From contig JAFUNI010000023.1 of NCBI GenBank assembly GCA_017482385.1, positions 124,001 to 188,000 on the forward strand: 64,000 bases of DNA, given 5' to 3'. Position numbers and translations under genes: made by a program. The stretch is from Oscillospiraceae bacterium. GTDB lineage: Bacteria; Bacillota; Clostridia; Oscillospirales; Oscillospiraceae. Shown piece after piece: positions 17,205 to 26,121 of this stretch. The stretch's first letter is position 1. The number at the start of each line of letters is the position of its first letter. The notes under the pieces are model-generated. The model had not been told where the DNA came from, searched no databases, and saw only the letters and a list, made by a program, of their open reading frames with translations.

Positions 17205-19478
17205 ATGCAGCCAAAGTTGTGTACCAAATGTAAGAAGAATATGGCCGTTGTCTTTATAACAAAGATTGAAAACGGTGTGAGCCTGAATGAGGGCTATTGT
17301 ATCAAATGCGCCCGTTCTCTGGGCATTCCTCAGATCGATGCGGCTGTGAAGCAAATGGGCTTTTCAGATGAAGATCTTGATAATCTCTCCGATGAAATGA
17401 GCAATATGTTCGGTCAGATGGATGGAGAAGAGGACGAGACCGAAGGCCGCACTGCCACATTCCCGATGCTTAACCAGCTGCTGGAGAATATGGGCGCACA
17501 GAAGGGCGAAATGGAGCCAAAGCAGGAAACCGAAAAGGATCAAAAGTCCAAGAAGGAGAAGGGCAGTAAGCATAAATTCCTGGATAATTACTGCTTGAAT
17601 CTTACCGGTCGCGCCCGTGAGGGTAAAATGGATCCTGTGATTGGCAGAGATGAGGAAACCGAGCGGGTGATCCAGATTTTGAATCGCCGTCAGAAGAACA
17701 ATCCCTGTCTGATCGGTGAGCCCGGTGTTGGTAAAACTGCTATTGCGGAAGGTCTTGCCCAGCGGATCGTTGCAGGCAAAGTGCCCTACAACCTGCGGAA
17801 TAAGGAAGTGCTCCTGCTGGATTTGACCGCACTTGTGGCAGGTACCCAGTTCCGTGGCCAGTTTGAGAGCCGTATGAAGGGCTTGATCGCTGAGGTAAAG
17901 GCTTGCGGCAATATCATCTTAGTGATCGACGAGGTGCATAACCTGGTTGGTGCCGGTGATGCAGAAGGCTCTATGAATGCGGCCAATATTCTGAAGCCAG
18001 CCCTGTCCCGTGGTGAGATCCAGGTGATCGGCGCGACTACCTTTAATGAATACCGTAAGCACATTGAGAAGGACGCTGCATTGGAGCGCCGCTTCCAACC
18101 GGTGTCTGTGGCTGAGCCTACCATCGAGGAAGCTTGCCAAATTATGCAGGGTGTTTCCAAGGCCTATGCAGAGTTCCACGGTGTTGTGGTTTCTCCGGAG
18201 ATCGCCCGGCAGTGTGTTATCCTGTCCGAGCGCTATATCACCGACCGATTCCTGCCGGATAAGGCAATCGACTTGTTGGATGAAGCTTGTTCCGATGTGA
18301 ACCTGCGCTGCGAGGAAATTTCCCGCCGTGCTGAACTGAAAAAGGAACGGGATGATTACGAGCTGGAGCTGCGTATGCTCACCGAGGATACGGAAAACGA
18401 GCACTATGAGCGCTTGGCTACCATTCGCAGCAAGCTGTGCCAATTGGCAGCGGAGATCGAAGAATTGGAAAAAATTCCTGCTCCAGCCGTTACCATTGAA
18501 AATTTGGCCCGGATTATTGAGCTGTGGACCAAAATTCCTGCCAGCAAGATCAAGGCTCAGGAGTATCAGCAGCTTAAGGGACTTGCTGACCGGCTGAAAA
18601 AGCATATTGTCGGCCAGGACGAGGCTGTGGAAACTGTTGCCAAGGCAATTCGCAGAAATCGCGTGGGCATCAGCCCCAAGAAGAAGCCTGTTTCCTTTAT
18701 CTTTGTCGGTCCTACCGGTGTGGGTAAGACAGAATTGGTGAAATGCCTTGCAAACGATATGTTTGATTCTGTTGATTCCCTAATTCGGCTGGATATGACG
18801 GAGTTTATGGAGAAGCATACTGTTTCCAAGCTCATTGGTTCGCCTCCCGGTTATATTGGCTATGACGAAGCAGGCCAGCTGACAGAGAAGATCCGCAGAA
18901 AGCCGTATTCTGTGGTGCTGTTTGATGAGATTGAAAAGGCCCACCCGGATGTGCTGAACATTCTTCTGCAGGTACTGGATGACGGTCGTATTACCGATGC
19001 CCAGGGTCGTGTGGTGAATTTTGAAAATGCCATTATCGTCATGACCTCCAATGCCGGTTCTGAGGGCCGTGTAGGCGGTTTGGGCTTTGGCCGAACCGAT
19101 AATGAGATGGTCAAGGAAAAGACAATGAATGCCCTGCGGGAGTTCCTGCGGCCCGAGTTTATTAACCGGGTGGATGAGATCGTCTCCTTCAACCGCTTGA
19201 CGGAAGAGAACTTCCTGGGTATTGCGGACATTATGCTGGAAGAACTGCGGCAGAGCCTGGAAAACCGTGGTTTGAAGCTGACCTGGGACGAAGAGGTTCG
19301 TAAATATTTGGTGGATAAGGCCTATTCTGTAACCTATGGCGCCCGGAATCTCCGCAGAGAGATCCAGCGCAGCCTGGAAGATCCCATCAGCGAGAAGATC
19401 ATCGATTCCTTTGAAAAGCCGATTTCTGCTATTAAAATTACTGCAAAAAACGGCGAGATCAAAATTTCTGCCAAATAA
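17205..19478 (+). CDS. ClpE-type AAA+ unfoldase with N-terminal zinc finger
   Basis: Hsp100 ATPase, 757 aa. The N-terminus has a treble-clef-like zinc site (C6, C9, C32, C35; CTKCKKN and YCIKC) in place of the usual Clp_N repeats. Next come an acidic/Lys-rich linker (about 60-125), AAA domain 1 (Walker A GEPGVGKT at 171-178, VIDEVHNL), a middle coiled coil (about 390-425), and AAA domain 2 (Walker A GPTGVGKT at 502-509, [12 protein letters not shown]). It ends with a ClpB-small-type C-terminal domain. The GLGFGR stretch is the likely ClpP-docking loop. Domain order matches ClpE more than ClpC. It stands alone, with neither ctsR nor mcsAB beside it. Confidence 0.85.
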   Translation: MQPKLCTKCKKNMAVVFITKIENGVSLNEGYCIKCARSLGIPQIDAAVKQMGFSDEDLDNLSDEMSNMFGQMDGEEDETEGRTATFPMLNQLLENMGAQKGEMEPKQETEKDQKSKKEKGSKHKFLDNYCLNLTGRAREGKMDPVIGRDEETERVIQILNRRQKNNPCLIGEPGVGKTAIAEGLAQRIVAGKVPYNLRNKEVLLLDLTALVAGTQFRGQFESRMKGLIAEVKACGNIILVIDEVHNLVGAGDAEGSMNAANILKPALSRGEIQVIGATTFNEYRKHIEKDAALERRFQPVSVAEPTIEEACQIMQGVSKAYAEFHGVVVSPEIARQCVILSERYITDRFLPDKAIDLLDEACSDVNLRCEEISRRAELKKERDDYELELRMLTEDTENEHYERLATIRSKLCQLAAEIEELEKIPAPAVTIENLARIIELWTKIPASKIKAQEYQQLKGLADRLKKHIVGQDEAVETVAKAIRRNRVGISPKKKPVSFIFVGPTGVGKTELVKCLANDMFDSVDSLIRLDMTEFMEKHTVSKLIGSPPGYIGYDEAGQLTEKIRRKPYSVVLFDEIEKAHPDVLNILLQVLDDGRITDAQGRVVNFENAIIVMTSNAGSEGRVGGLGFGRTDNEMVKEKTMNALREFLRPEFINRVDEIVSFNRLTEENFLGIADIMLEELRQSLENRGLKLTWDEEVRKYLVDKAYSVTYGARNLRREIQRSLEDPISEKIIDSFEKPISAIKITAKNGEIKISAK

Positions 19479-19482
19479 CCTG

Positions 19483-19509
19483 CACCCCCGACTGCGGTCG
19501 GGGGTGTTT
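19483..19509 (+). terminator. Terminator of the ClpE-type gene
   Basis: A 10 bp stem CACCCCCGAC / GTCGGGGGTG with loop TGCG, followed by TTTA. The stem is strong but the U-run is short. Confidence 0.75.
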
Positions 19510-19515
19510 ACTGTA

Positions 19516-19692
19516 TTACAGGTCGAATTCGTCGGTGAGTTTGTTGGAAAGCTTCCAGGTCATATCTTCCATTTTGTCAGCCGCTTTTGCAGCCAAACGA
19601 CGGGTGGGATTATTCTTGGGCATGGTTAAGATCGCCACAGCACCTACCGCCGCGCCCACACCAACCGCAATAGCCAAACCTTTTAAATGCAT
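19516..19692 (-). CDS. Small membrane protein, YtxH-like, unknown function
   Basis: A 58 aa protein with one glycine/alanine-rich hydrophobic segment near the N-terminus (GLAIAVGVGAAVGAVAILTM), then a charged, probably helical tail. The layout resembles small YtxH/DUF3042-type proteins, but I cannot assign a family. The start at 19692 is supported by AAAGGAGG 8-9 nt upstream; longer in-frame starts lie before that site. A TTGTGT/AATACT pair with about 16 bp spacing further upstream may be its promoter. Confidence 0.6.
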   Translation of the reverse strand: MHLKGLAIAVGVGAAVGAVAILTMPKNNPTRRLAAKAADKMEDMTWKLSNKLTDEFDL

Positions 19693-19778
19693 ACGATCGC
19701 CTCCTTTCGACATTAGTATTCCCCGCTGTTGGGGAAACACAAGAGGAAAGGTTTCACACCTATGTAACTGTTTGAATG

Positions 19779-19814
19779 AAAAGCCAGGATGTGCGTTTGC
19801 CCATCCTGGCTTTC
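19779..19814 (-). terminator. Terminator of the small lipoprotein gene
   Basis: An 11 bp stem AAGCCAGGATG / CATCCTGGCTT (19812-19781) with a 10 nt loop, followed on the minus strand by TTCATTC. It lies just after the stop of the lipoprotein gene. Confidence 0.75.
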
Positions 19815-19816
19815 TG

Positions 19817-20095
19817 TCACCCTAAGATTCCGTTCCGGGGCATGATGGTAGCATCTGTACTGTCAGTGCTGTCAGGGATATGGGTGGGATCGGTGTTGAT
19901 CCCGGGATCGGGAACATTGGTCTGGGGAACAGGGATAGTCATTTCTGTAGTGGGCATAACTGTGTCAGTCGTGGGTGCTGTTGTTGCGTTTGCACCGGTG
20001 GTTTCAGTAGGATCCAATGTGTTCTTGCTGCAGGCGCAGGCGCACAGAGAAAAGGCCAAAGCAAGTACAAAAGTAAAAACGATGAGTTTCTTCAT
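19817..20095 (-). CDS. Small Thr/Pro-rich lipoprotein, unknown function
   Basis: A 92 aa protein with a lipoprotein signal peptide (KKLIVFTFVLALAFSLCAC; the lipid-bearing cysteine is probably in the LCAC or ACAC stretch). A low-complexity Thr/Pro/Asp-rich tail follows (TTGANATTAPTT, PVPQTNVPDPG). No folded domain is visible, so it may be a surface spacer or a rapidly evolving envelope protein. The start at 20095 is set by AAAAGGAG 8 nt upstream; ATG 20101 is too close to it. It is a single-gene unit, divergent from the polyferredoxin. Confidence 0.65.
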   Translation of the reverse strand: MKKLIVFTFVLALAFSLCACACSKNTLDPTETTGANATTAPTTDTVMPTTEMTIPVPQTNVPDPGINTDPTHIPDSTDSTDATIMPRNGILG

Positions 20096-20196
20096 ATGCA
20101 TTCTCCTTTTTTAGATTTCAACAGTAGTATTTCCAGCGATTGCGTACTTAGACAGGAAATTTGCGTGTTTCCTGTAAAAATATTATCAAATAACCA

Positions 20197-20225
20197 TTGA
20201 TATTTGAAAAAGTTTGGAGTATAAT
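20197..20225 (+). promoter_or_regulatory. Promoter of the polyferredoxin gene
   Basis: TTGATA at 20197-20202, a 17 bp spacer and TATAAT at 20220-20225. Near-consensus, with a leader of about 30 nt. Confidence 0.8.
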
Positions 20226-20262
20226 GTAACAGAAAATAAATGATAAAGGAGAATTTTCTCTT

Positions 20263-20652
20263 ATGAAAAAGCTTTCTGTGAAAAAGGGTGCCGAGTGTAT
20301 GGCTTGCTTGCAGTGCGTTGCAGCTTGCTCCGAGGCGTTCTTCAAGGAATTTCACCAGGATCTGTCCTGTATTCAGATCATCGAGAAGAACGGCGCAGCC
20401 AAGCCCATGACCTGCATCCAGTGCGGTAAATGTGCTAAGGTCTGTGAGTCCGGTGCAATCACCCAGAACCCCAAGACCGGTGTGTATATGATCAATAAGA
20501 AACTGTGTACCTCCTGCGGCAAGTGCGTGGAAGCCTGTCCCATGAAGGTTATGGTAGCTCCCAAGGCTGACAGCCCTGCTGCCAAGTGCATTGCTTGCGG
20601 CATTTGCGTGAAGGCCTGTCCCATGGAGATCCTGGAAATAGTTGAAAAGTAA
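20263..20652 (+). CDS. 4Fe-4S polyferredoxin
   Basis: A 129 aa soluble protein with four cysteine clusters in order: CMACLQCVAAC, CIQCGKCAKVC, CTSCGKCVEACP and CIACGICVKACP. These can hold at least three and possibly four [4Fe-4S] clusters. Such proteins carry electrons for oxidoreductases in anaerobes. No partner enzyme is adjacent (its neighbours are a lipoprotein gene and murB), so its redox partner cannot be named. The first cluster lacks the usual CxxxCP proline. It has its own strong promoter, an AAAGGAG ribosome site and its own terminator, so it is monocistronic. Confidence 0.85.
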   Translation: MKKLSVKKGAECMACLQCVAACSEAFFKEFHQDLSCIQIIEKNGAAKPMTCIQCGKCAKVCESGAITQNPKTGVYMINKKLCTSCGKCVEACPMKVMVAPKADSPAAKCIACGICVKACPMEILEIVEK

Positions 20653-20663
20653 ATCCTACATAA

Positions 20664-20692
20664 ACAGCCGGGTTTTTACCCGGCTGTTTTTC
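20664..20692 (+). terminator. Terminator of the polyferredoxin gene
   Basis: Stem AACAGCCGGGT / ACCCGGCTGTT with a T-rich loop and a TTTTCT tail (about 20663-20692). Confidence 0.9.
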
Positions 20693-20715
20693 TGTAAAAA
20701 ATATGATAGTTATAA

Positions 20716-20744
20716 TTGCATATTGCGCCTAAATATGATATACT
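20716..20744 (+). promoter_or_regulatory. Promoter of murB-whiA-dnaE
   Basis: TTGCAT at 20716-20721, a 17 bp spacer and TATACT at 20739-20744, 28 bp before the murB start. Confidence 0.7.
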
Positions 20745-20772
20745 GTACATAATCATATGCCCGGAGACGTTT

Positions 20773-21684
20773 ATGAGAAATTTGACTGATTTTCAGCAGA
20801 AAATGGCCGATTTGTTGCCGGAGTTGGAACTTCGGTATAATGAATCTATGGCGAAACATACATCCTTTCGTATTGGCGGTCCGGCAGAGGTAATGGCTTT
20901 TCCCAAAACTTCTGCAGAATTGGCGGAAGTTTTGAAAGTGTCCGCTTTGTTGGACTGTAAAACCGCTATATTAGGCGCAGGAACCAATATCCTGGCACCG
21001 GATGAAGGCCTTTCCAGTTTGGTGATCTGCTTGAAGGATTGCCTTGGCGGAATAGAGAGCATCGACGATACCCATATTCGTGTAGCTGCCGGTGTGACCA
21101 TGACCCGCGCTGCGGTTTTTGCGGCTAACGCAGGCTTGTCAGGCTTGGAATTTGCCCACGGCATTCCCGGAACGGTTGGCGGCGGTGTGTATATGAATGC
21201 CGGCGCTTACGGCGGCGAGATCTGCCAGGTTTGCACCCAAGTAGAAGTGATGGATATGTCCGGCAATTTGCGTACCTACACAGGCGAGGAAATGAACTTT
21301 TCTTACCGCCATAGCCGCTTGGAAGACGAGGGTGGCATCGTGGTGAGCGCAGTTTTTGAATTAAAACCCAAGCCTACCGAAGTAATTCGAGCTGTGATGC
21401 AGGATCTGATGGCTCGACGCAGTGCGTCGCAACCCCTGGATCTGCCCTCTGCGGGTTCTGCGTTTAAGCGGCCTGTTGGCGGCTATGCGGCGGCTCTTAT
21501 TGACAATGCAGGGCTGAAGGGTCACCGCATCGGCAATGCCGCTGTGTCAGAAAAGCACGCTGGCTTTGTGGTGAATTTGGGCGGCGCAACCGCCGAAGAT
21601 GTAAAGAACCTTTTAACCGATGTGTCCGACCGGGTGTTCCGGGAATCGGGCATTCGCTTAGAACCTGAGGTTCGTATTTGGTAA
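20773..21684 (+). CDS. murB: UDP-N-acetylenolpyruvoylglucosamine reductase
   Basis: FAD-dependent enzyme that reduces UDP-GlcNAc-enolpyruvate to UDP-MurNAc for peptidoglycan. The 303 aa protein shows the MurB signatures TSFRIGGPAEV, LGAGTNILAPD, the FAD-binding GLEFAHGIPGTVGGGVYMNAGAYGGE and FSYRHSRL, and the SAGSAFKRP stretch holding the catalytic serine of the short type IIb enzymes. ATG 20773 follows GGAGA by 7-8 nt. It is the first gene of a unit that continues into whiA and dnaE. Confidence 0.95.
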   Translation: MRNLTDFQQKMADLLPELELRYNESMAKHTSFRIGGPAEVMAFPKTSAELAEVLKVSALLDCKTAILGAGTNILAPDEGLSSLVICLKDCLGGIESIDDTHIRVAAGVTMTRAAVFAANAGLSGLEFAHGIPGTVGGGVYMNAGAYGGEICQVCTQVEVMDMSGNLRTYTGEEMNFSYRHSRLEDEGGIVVSAVFELKPKPTEVIRAVMQDLMARRSASQPLDLPSAGSAFKRPVGGYAAALIDNAGLKGHRIGNAAVSEKHAGFVVNLGGATAEDVKNLLTDVSDRVFRESGIRLEPEVRIW

Positions 21685-21702
21685 ACAGAGAGGAGCAGGG
21701 CA

Positions 21703-22617
21703 ATGGCTATTTCTTTTTCCGGCAGCGCAAAAGAAGAGATCTGCCGTTACAATCCCACAAAGAATTGCTGTGCTCTTGCGGAATGCTTTGGCATTTTGCT
21801 TTTCTGTAACAGCTTTCGCACTGACGGCATACGAATCATCACCGAGAGCCGGGAATTTGCCGGGTTGCTGCCAAAGCTGTTCAAAAAGGCCTTTGGCGTT
21901 GCTTTTGACGCAGAGCCGGAAGGGGACAGCGCCGGTAAGCTCATTTTTCAAATCACCGATAAGGATAAGATCCACCGGATTATGTCCGCTTACGGCTTTG
22001 ATGCGAAAGACACCCTTTCTTTGCACATTAACCTTCCTGTTGTGGAGGATGATTGCTGCAAGGCCGCTTTCTTGAAGGGCGCATTTTTGGCCGGAGGCTC
22101 TGTTACGGATCCTGCAAAAGGTTATCATATTGAATTGACCACCACCCACAGCAGCGTTGCCAGAGAGTGTAACTCCTTGATGTATGAGGTGCTGGGTGTT
22201 GAGCCGAAAGCTGCCTCCCGTGCAGGCGGTTATGTGCTGTATTTTAAGCAGAGTGATATGATTACCGATTGCCTCACATATCTGGGCGCCCCCTTGGCAG
22301 CCATGGGTATTATGGAGGCGAAACTGGAAAAAGAACTGAACAACAAGGTTAACCGCCGTTGCAACTGTGACGATGCCAACACCTCTAAGGTGGTGGAAGC
22401 TGCCCAGGAGCAGCTCAATGCCATTCGTGTTTTGCGGGAGCGGGGACTTTTCGATAAACTGCCGGAGAAATTAAAGCAGGCAGTTATGGCCCGGGAGGCA
22501 AATCCCGAGGCATCACTAACGGAGCTGGCGGCACTGATGGAACCGCCCATCAGTAAACCGGCTATGAACCACCGGCTGAAAAAGCTGGTACAGATGGCCC
22601 AGGAGGGTACGCTATGA
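21703..22617 (+). CDS. whiA: WhiA family DNA-binding regulator
   Basis: A 304 aa protein with an N-terminal LAGLIDADG-homing-endonuclease-like fold lacking nuclease activity in known members (FSGSAKEEI, KAAFLKGAFLAGGSV) and a C-terminal helix-turn-helix (NCDDANTSKVVEAAQEQL, ASLTELAALMEPPISKPAMNHRLKKL). WhiA influences cell division and chromosome segregation in Gram-positives. In most Firmicutes rapZ and yvcK lie between murB and whiA; here they are absent. The stop overlaps the dnaE start (ATGA), suggesting coupling. Confidence 0.94.
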   Translation: MAISFSGSAKEEICRYNPTKNCCALAECFGILLFCNSFRTDGIRIITESREFAGLLPKLFKKAFGVAFDAEPEGDSAGKLIFQITDKDKIHRIMSAYGFDAKDTLSLHINLPVVEDDCCKAAFLKGAFLAGGSVTDPAKGYHIELTTTHSSVARECNSLMYEVLGVEPKAASRAGGYVLYFKQSDMITDCLTYLGAPLAAMGIMEAKLEKELNNKVNRRCNCDDANTSKVVEAAQEQLNAIRVLRERGLFDKLPEKLKQAVMAREANPEASLTELAALMEPPISKPAMNHRLKKLVQMAQEGTL

Positions 22618-25600
22618 GTTTTGCGCATTTACATTTGCATACGGAATATAGCCTCCTGGATGGCGCATGCCGCATCGATGGGCTTATGGATCGGGTCAAG
22701 GAGCTTGGTCAAACCGCTGTTGCGATCACTGACCACGGCGTTATGTACGGCTGTATCGATTTTTACAAGGCTGCAAAAGCCGCCGGCATCAAGCCTATCA
22801 TTGGCTGCGAGGTATATGTAGCTCCCCGGAATATGTCCGACCGTGTCCATGGTATCGATAATGATCCCTACCACCTCGTCCTTTTGTGTAAGGATAGGCA
22901 GGGCTATGAGAACCTGTGCTACTTGGTATCCCAGGCCTTTGTGGAGGGCTTCTATGGAAAGCCCAGAGTGGATCTGAATTTGCTTCGTGAACGACATGAG
23001 GGTTTGATTGCTACCTCTGCTTGCTTGGCAGGTGCGATCCCCCAGAGGCTGCTGCAGGAGGACTACGATGCAGCGCTGAAATATGCCCAGGAAATGGCTG
23101 ATATTTTCGGACCGGATCATTTCTATTTGGAGCTGCAGGATCACGGCATTCCCGAGCAGACCCCTGTGAATCAAGGCATCATGCGCATTGCCCGGGAAAC
23201 AGGACTTCCTTTGGTTGTTACCAATGATGCACACTATCTTCGCAAGGAAGATGCCCGGATGCAGGATGTCCTGCTGTGCGTTCAGACAGGGCGCACTGTG
23301 GATGACCCCAATCGGATGAAATTCCAGACCGAGGAGTTTTATCTGAAGAGTGAAGACGAGCTGCGGCAACTGTTCCCCGGCTGTGATGAAGCCTTTGAGA
23401 ACACCATGAAGATTGCAGACCGCTGCAATTTAGAGTTCGTCTTTAATGAATACCATTTGCCCTCTTTCCATGTGCCGGAAGGTTTTACCAACGAGGAATA
23501 CTTCCGCAAGCTCTGTGAAGACGGCTTCCGGGAGCGATATCCCGATGCCCCCGACAGCTACCGGGAAAGACTGGAATATGAGATCGGTGTTATCAGCCGT
23601 ATGGGCTATGTAAACTACTATCTCATCGTTTGGGATTTTATCCGCTTTGCGAAGGAATCCGGTATTCCTGTTGGCCCGGGCCGTGGCTCCGGCGCTGCTT
23701 CCATTGTTGCATACTGTATGCACATTACGGAAGTTGACCCCATGAAATACTCGCTGATTTTTGAGCGATTCCTCAACCCAGAGCGTGTCAGCATGCCCGA
23801 TTTCGATACGGATTTCTGCCAGGAACGCCGTGGCGAAGTTATCGACTATGTTATGCAGAAGTACGGCGCCGACCATGTGGCACAGATCGCCACCTTTGGT
23901 ACGATGGCTGCCCGCGGTGCGATCCGTGATGTGGGCCGTGCGCTGAACTTTACCTACGCGGAAACCGATGTGGTTGCAAAGCTTGTGCCCACTATGCCGT
24001 TGCATATCACTTTGAAGGATGCGCTGAATGTATCTCCCAAGCTGAAGGAGATGTATGATGGTGATGAGCGGGTCAAAAACCTCATCGATACTGCAATGAG
24101 CCTGGAGGGTATGCCCAGAAATACCTCTACCCATGCTGCCGGTGTTGTGATCACCGCCGACCCGGTGCATACCTATGTGCCTCTGTCCCGGAATGATGAA
24201 ACCACGGTTACCCAGTACACAATGACTACCATTGAAGAATTGGGTTTACTTAAGATGGACTTTTTGGGCCTGCGAAACCTAACTGTCATTCGTGACGCGG
24301 AGTTGCAGATTCAGAAGTTTAATCCCGAGTTTTCGATGGACAGAATACCGGACGATGACCCGGAAACCTTCCAAATGCTCACCGAAGGCAAGACCCAGGG
24401 CGTGTTCCAGTTGGAGTCTGCCGGTATGACCGGTGTCTGCGTGGGTATGAAAGCAGACAGTATCGAGGATATCACGGCCATTGTGGCGCTGTACCGTCCC
24501 GGTCCTATGGACTCCATTCCTAAATTCATTGAGAATAAGCTCAATCACAAGAAAGTTACCTATAAATGCCCAGAGCTTGAGCCTATTTTGAAAGTTACTT
24601 ACGGCTGTATCGTTTACCAGGAGCAGGTTATTGAGATATTCCGGCAGCTTGGTGGCTACACCATGGGCCAGGCTGACAATATCCGCAGAGCCATCTCCAA
24701 AAAGAAAATGAATGTGATCGAGGCAGAGCGGAAGGTCTTTGTCTATGGCGACAAGGAAAAGGGAATTGCGGGCTGTATCGCCAACGGTATCAGCGAAAGT
24801 GTAGCTCAATCCCTGTATGATGAAATCGTTGCCTTTGCAAACTACGCATTTAACAAGGCACATGCTGTTTGTTATGCAGTTGTGGCTTATCAGACAGCTT
24901 ATCTCAAGTGTCATTATCCCCGGCAGTATATGGCGGCACTGATGACCTCTGTGCTGGACTCTGCTACTAAGATATCCGGCTATATTGCCGAGTGCAAGGA
25001 CCTTGGTATTGCAACGCTCCCTCCGGATGTGAACCATTCTGTTGACAGCTTTGCTGTGGAAGGGGATGCCATTCGCTTTGGCTTGGGTGCTGTGAAGAAT
25101 GTAGGCCGTGGCCTTATTCGCAGTATGGTTGCCAAGCGGGAAGCGGACGGTCCGTTTCAGTCTTTGGAGGACTTTATTCAGAGAATGGGGGACGAGCTGA
25201 ATAAGCGTGCAGTTGAGAATTTTATCAAGTGCGGTGCTATGGATTGCTTTGGCTACCACCGCAGTGAACTCTTGGCCGTGTATGAAAATATGATGGATTC
25301 CATTGCTTCTTCCCGGAAACGGAATATAGAGGGGCAGATGAACCTGTTTGCAATGCTACAGGATACAGATGATGCTGTGGAAATTCCCATTCCTAAGTTG
25401 GCAGAAATGAGTAAGGCAGACTTGATGCTGATGGAAAAGGAAACCACCGGTATCTACCTGTCCGGACATCCAATGGATGATTACCGTCACCTGTTGAAGG
25501 ATACTCATGTGGTTTCTATTGGCCAGCTTATGGATGAGGAAAGTACCTACCAGGACGAGCAGATCGTCAGTATTGCCGGTGTGGTGCAATCCATTAAAAT

Positions 25601-26072
25601 GAAGACCACCCGGAACAATTCGATGATGGCCTACGTTACTCTTGAGGATGACACAGCAAGCATTGAAATGCTGGCGTTTTCCAATGTGCTTAGCCAGTAC
25701 GGCAATTATATACGGGAGAATCTTCCCGTTGTAATTGTAGGTCGGCTTTCTATGCGGGATGACAAAGAACCCCAAATTGTCATTAACCGCGCCTGCCCCA
25801 TGTCCGACTATACAGAGCAAAATCGCTTGATGGAGGAAATGTCCGGCCCTGCTGTGCAGAAGACCGGTACACTTTATCTGCGTCTTCCCACTGAGGAGGG
25901 GACTCTTTTTGATAAGATTCGCGCAATTCTAGGTATGTTCCCAGGAGACAGCCAGGTGGTCGTTTACTTTGCGGATACCAAGCAGCGCCGGGGCAGCAGA
26001 TGCAGCTTAGACAGCCGGATGCTGCCGGAGCTGGAACGCGTACTTGGCAAAGAGAATGTTGTAATAAAATAG
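22614..26072 (+). CDS. dnaE: DNA polymerase III subunit alpha, DnaE type
   Basis: The 1152 aa replicative C-family polymerase has an N-terminal PHP domain (AHLHLHTEYSLLDGA, AITDHGVMYG) and the palm with GPGRGSGAASIVAYC and PDFDTDF, whose aspartates (396-400 region) are catalytic. NTSTHAAGVVI, the YRPGPMDSIP fingers region, a helix-hairpin-helix segment and a C-terminal OB fold (VSIAGVVQSIKMKTTRNN) follow. In low-GC Gram-positives DnaE works beside PolC, which is at 49-53 kb here. It is coupled to whiA by a 4-base overlap. Confidence 0.96.
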   Translation: MSFAHLHLHTEYSLLDGACRIDGLMDRVKELGQTAVAITDHGVMYGCIDFYKAAKAAGIKPIIGCEVYVAPRNMSDRVHGIDNDPYHLVLLCKDRQGYENLCYLVSQAFVEGFYGKPRVDLNLLRERHEGLIATSACLAGAIPQRLLQEDYDAALKYAQEMADIFGPDHFYLELQDHGIPEQTPVNQGIMRIARETGLPLVVTNDAHYLRKEDARMQDVLLCVQTGRTVDDPNRMKFQTEEFYLKSEDELRQLFPGCDEAFENTMKIADRCNLEFVFNEYHLPSFHVPEGFTNEEYFRKLCEDGFRERYPDAPDSYRERLEYEIGVISRMGYVNYYLIVWDFIRFAKESGIPVGPGRGSGAASIVAYCMHITEVDPMKYSLIFERFLNPERVSMPDFDTDFCQERRGEVIDYVMQKYGADHVAQIATFGTMAARGAIRDVGRALNFTYAETDVVAKLVPTMPLHITLKDALNVSPKLKEMYDGDERVKNLIDTAMSLEGMPRNTSTHAAGVVITADPVHTYVPLSRNDETTVTQYTMTTIEELGLLKMDFLGLRNLTVIRDAELQIQKFNPEFSMDRIPDDDPETFQMLTEGKTQGVFQLESAGMTGVCVGMKADSIEDITAIVALYRPGPMDSIPKFIENKLNHKKVTYKCPELEPILKVTYGCIVYQEQVIEIFRQLGGYTMGQADNIRRAISKKKMNVIEAERKVFVYGDKEKGIAGCIANGISESVAQSLYDEIVAFANYAFNKAHAVCYAVVAYQTAYLKCHYPRQYMAALMTSVLDSATKISGYIAECKDLGIATLPPDVNHSVDSFAVEGDAIRFGLGAVKNVGRGLIRSMVAKREADGPFQSLEDFIQRMGDELNKRAVENFIKCGAMDCFGYHRSELLAVYENMMDSIASSRKRNIEGQMNLFAMLQDTDDAVEIPIPKLAEMSKADLMLMEKETTGIYLSGHPMDDYRHLLKDTHVVSIGQLMDEESTYQDEQIVSIAGVVQSIKMKTTRNNSMMAYVTLEDDTASIEMLAFSNVLSQYGNYIRENLPVVIVGRLSMRDDKEPQIVINRACPMSDYTEQNRLMEEMSGPAVQKTGTLYLRLPTEEGTLFDKIRAILGMFPGDSQVVVYFADTKQRRGSRCSLDSRMLPELERVLGKENVVIK

Positions 26073-26073
26073 C

Positions 26074-26102
26074 TTTTCATTTACGTGCTGATATGCTATA
26101 AT
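26074..26102 (+). promoter_or_regulatory. Promoter of the lipoprotein/two-component unit
   Basis: An extended -10 TGCTATAAT (TATAAT at 26097-26102) with TTTTCA at 26074-26079, 17 bp apart. It directly follows the dnaE stop. Confidence 0.65.
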
Positions 26103-26121
26103 TTTCAAAGGAGGTGTTGCT

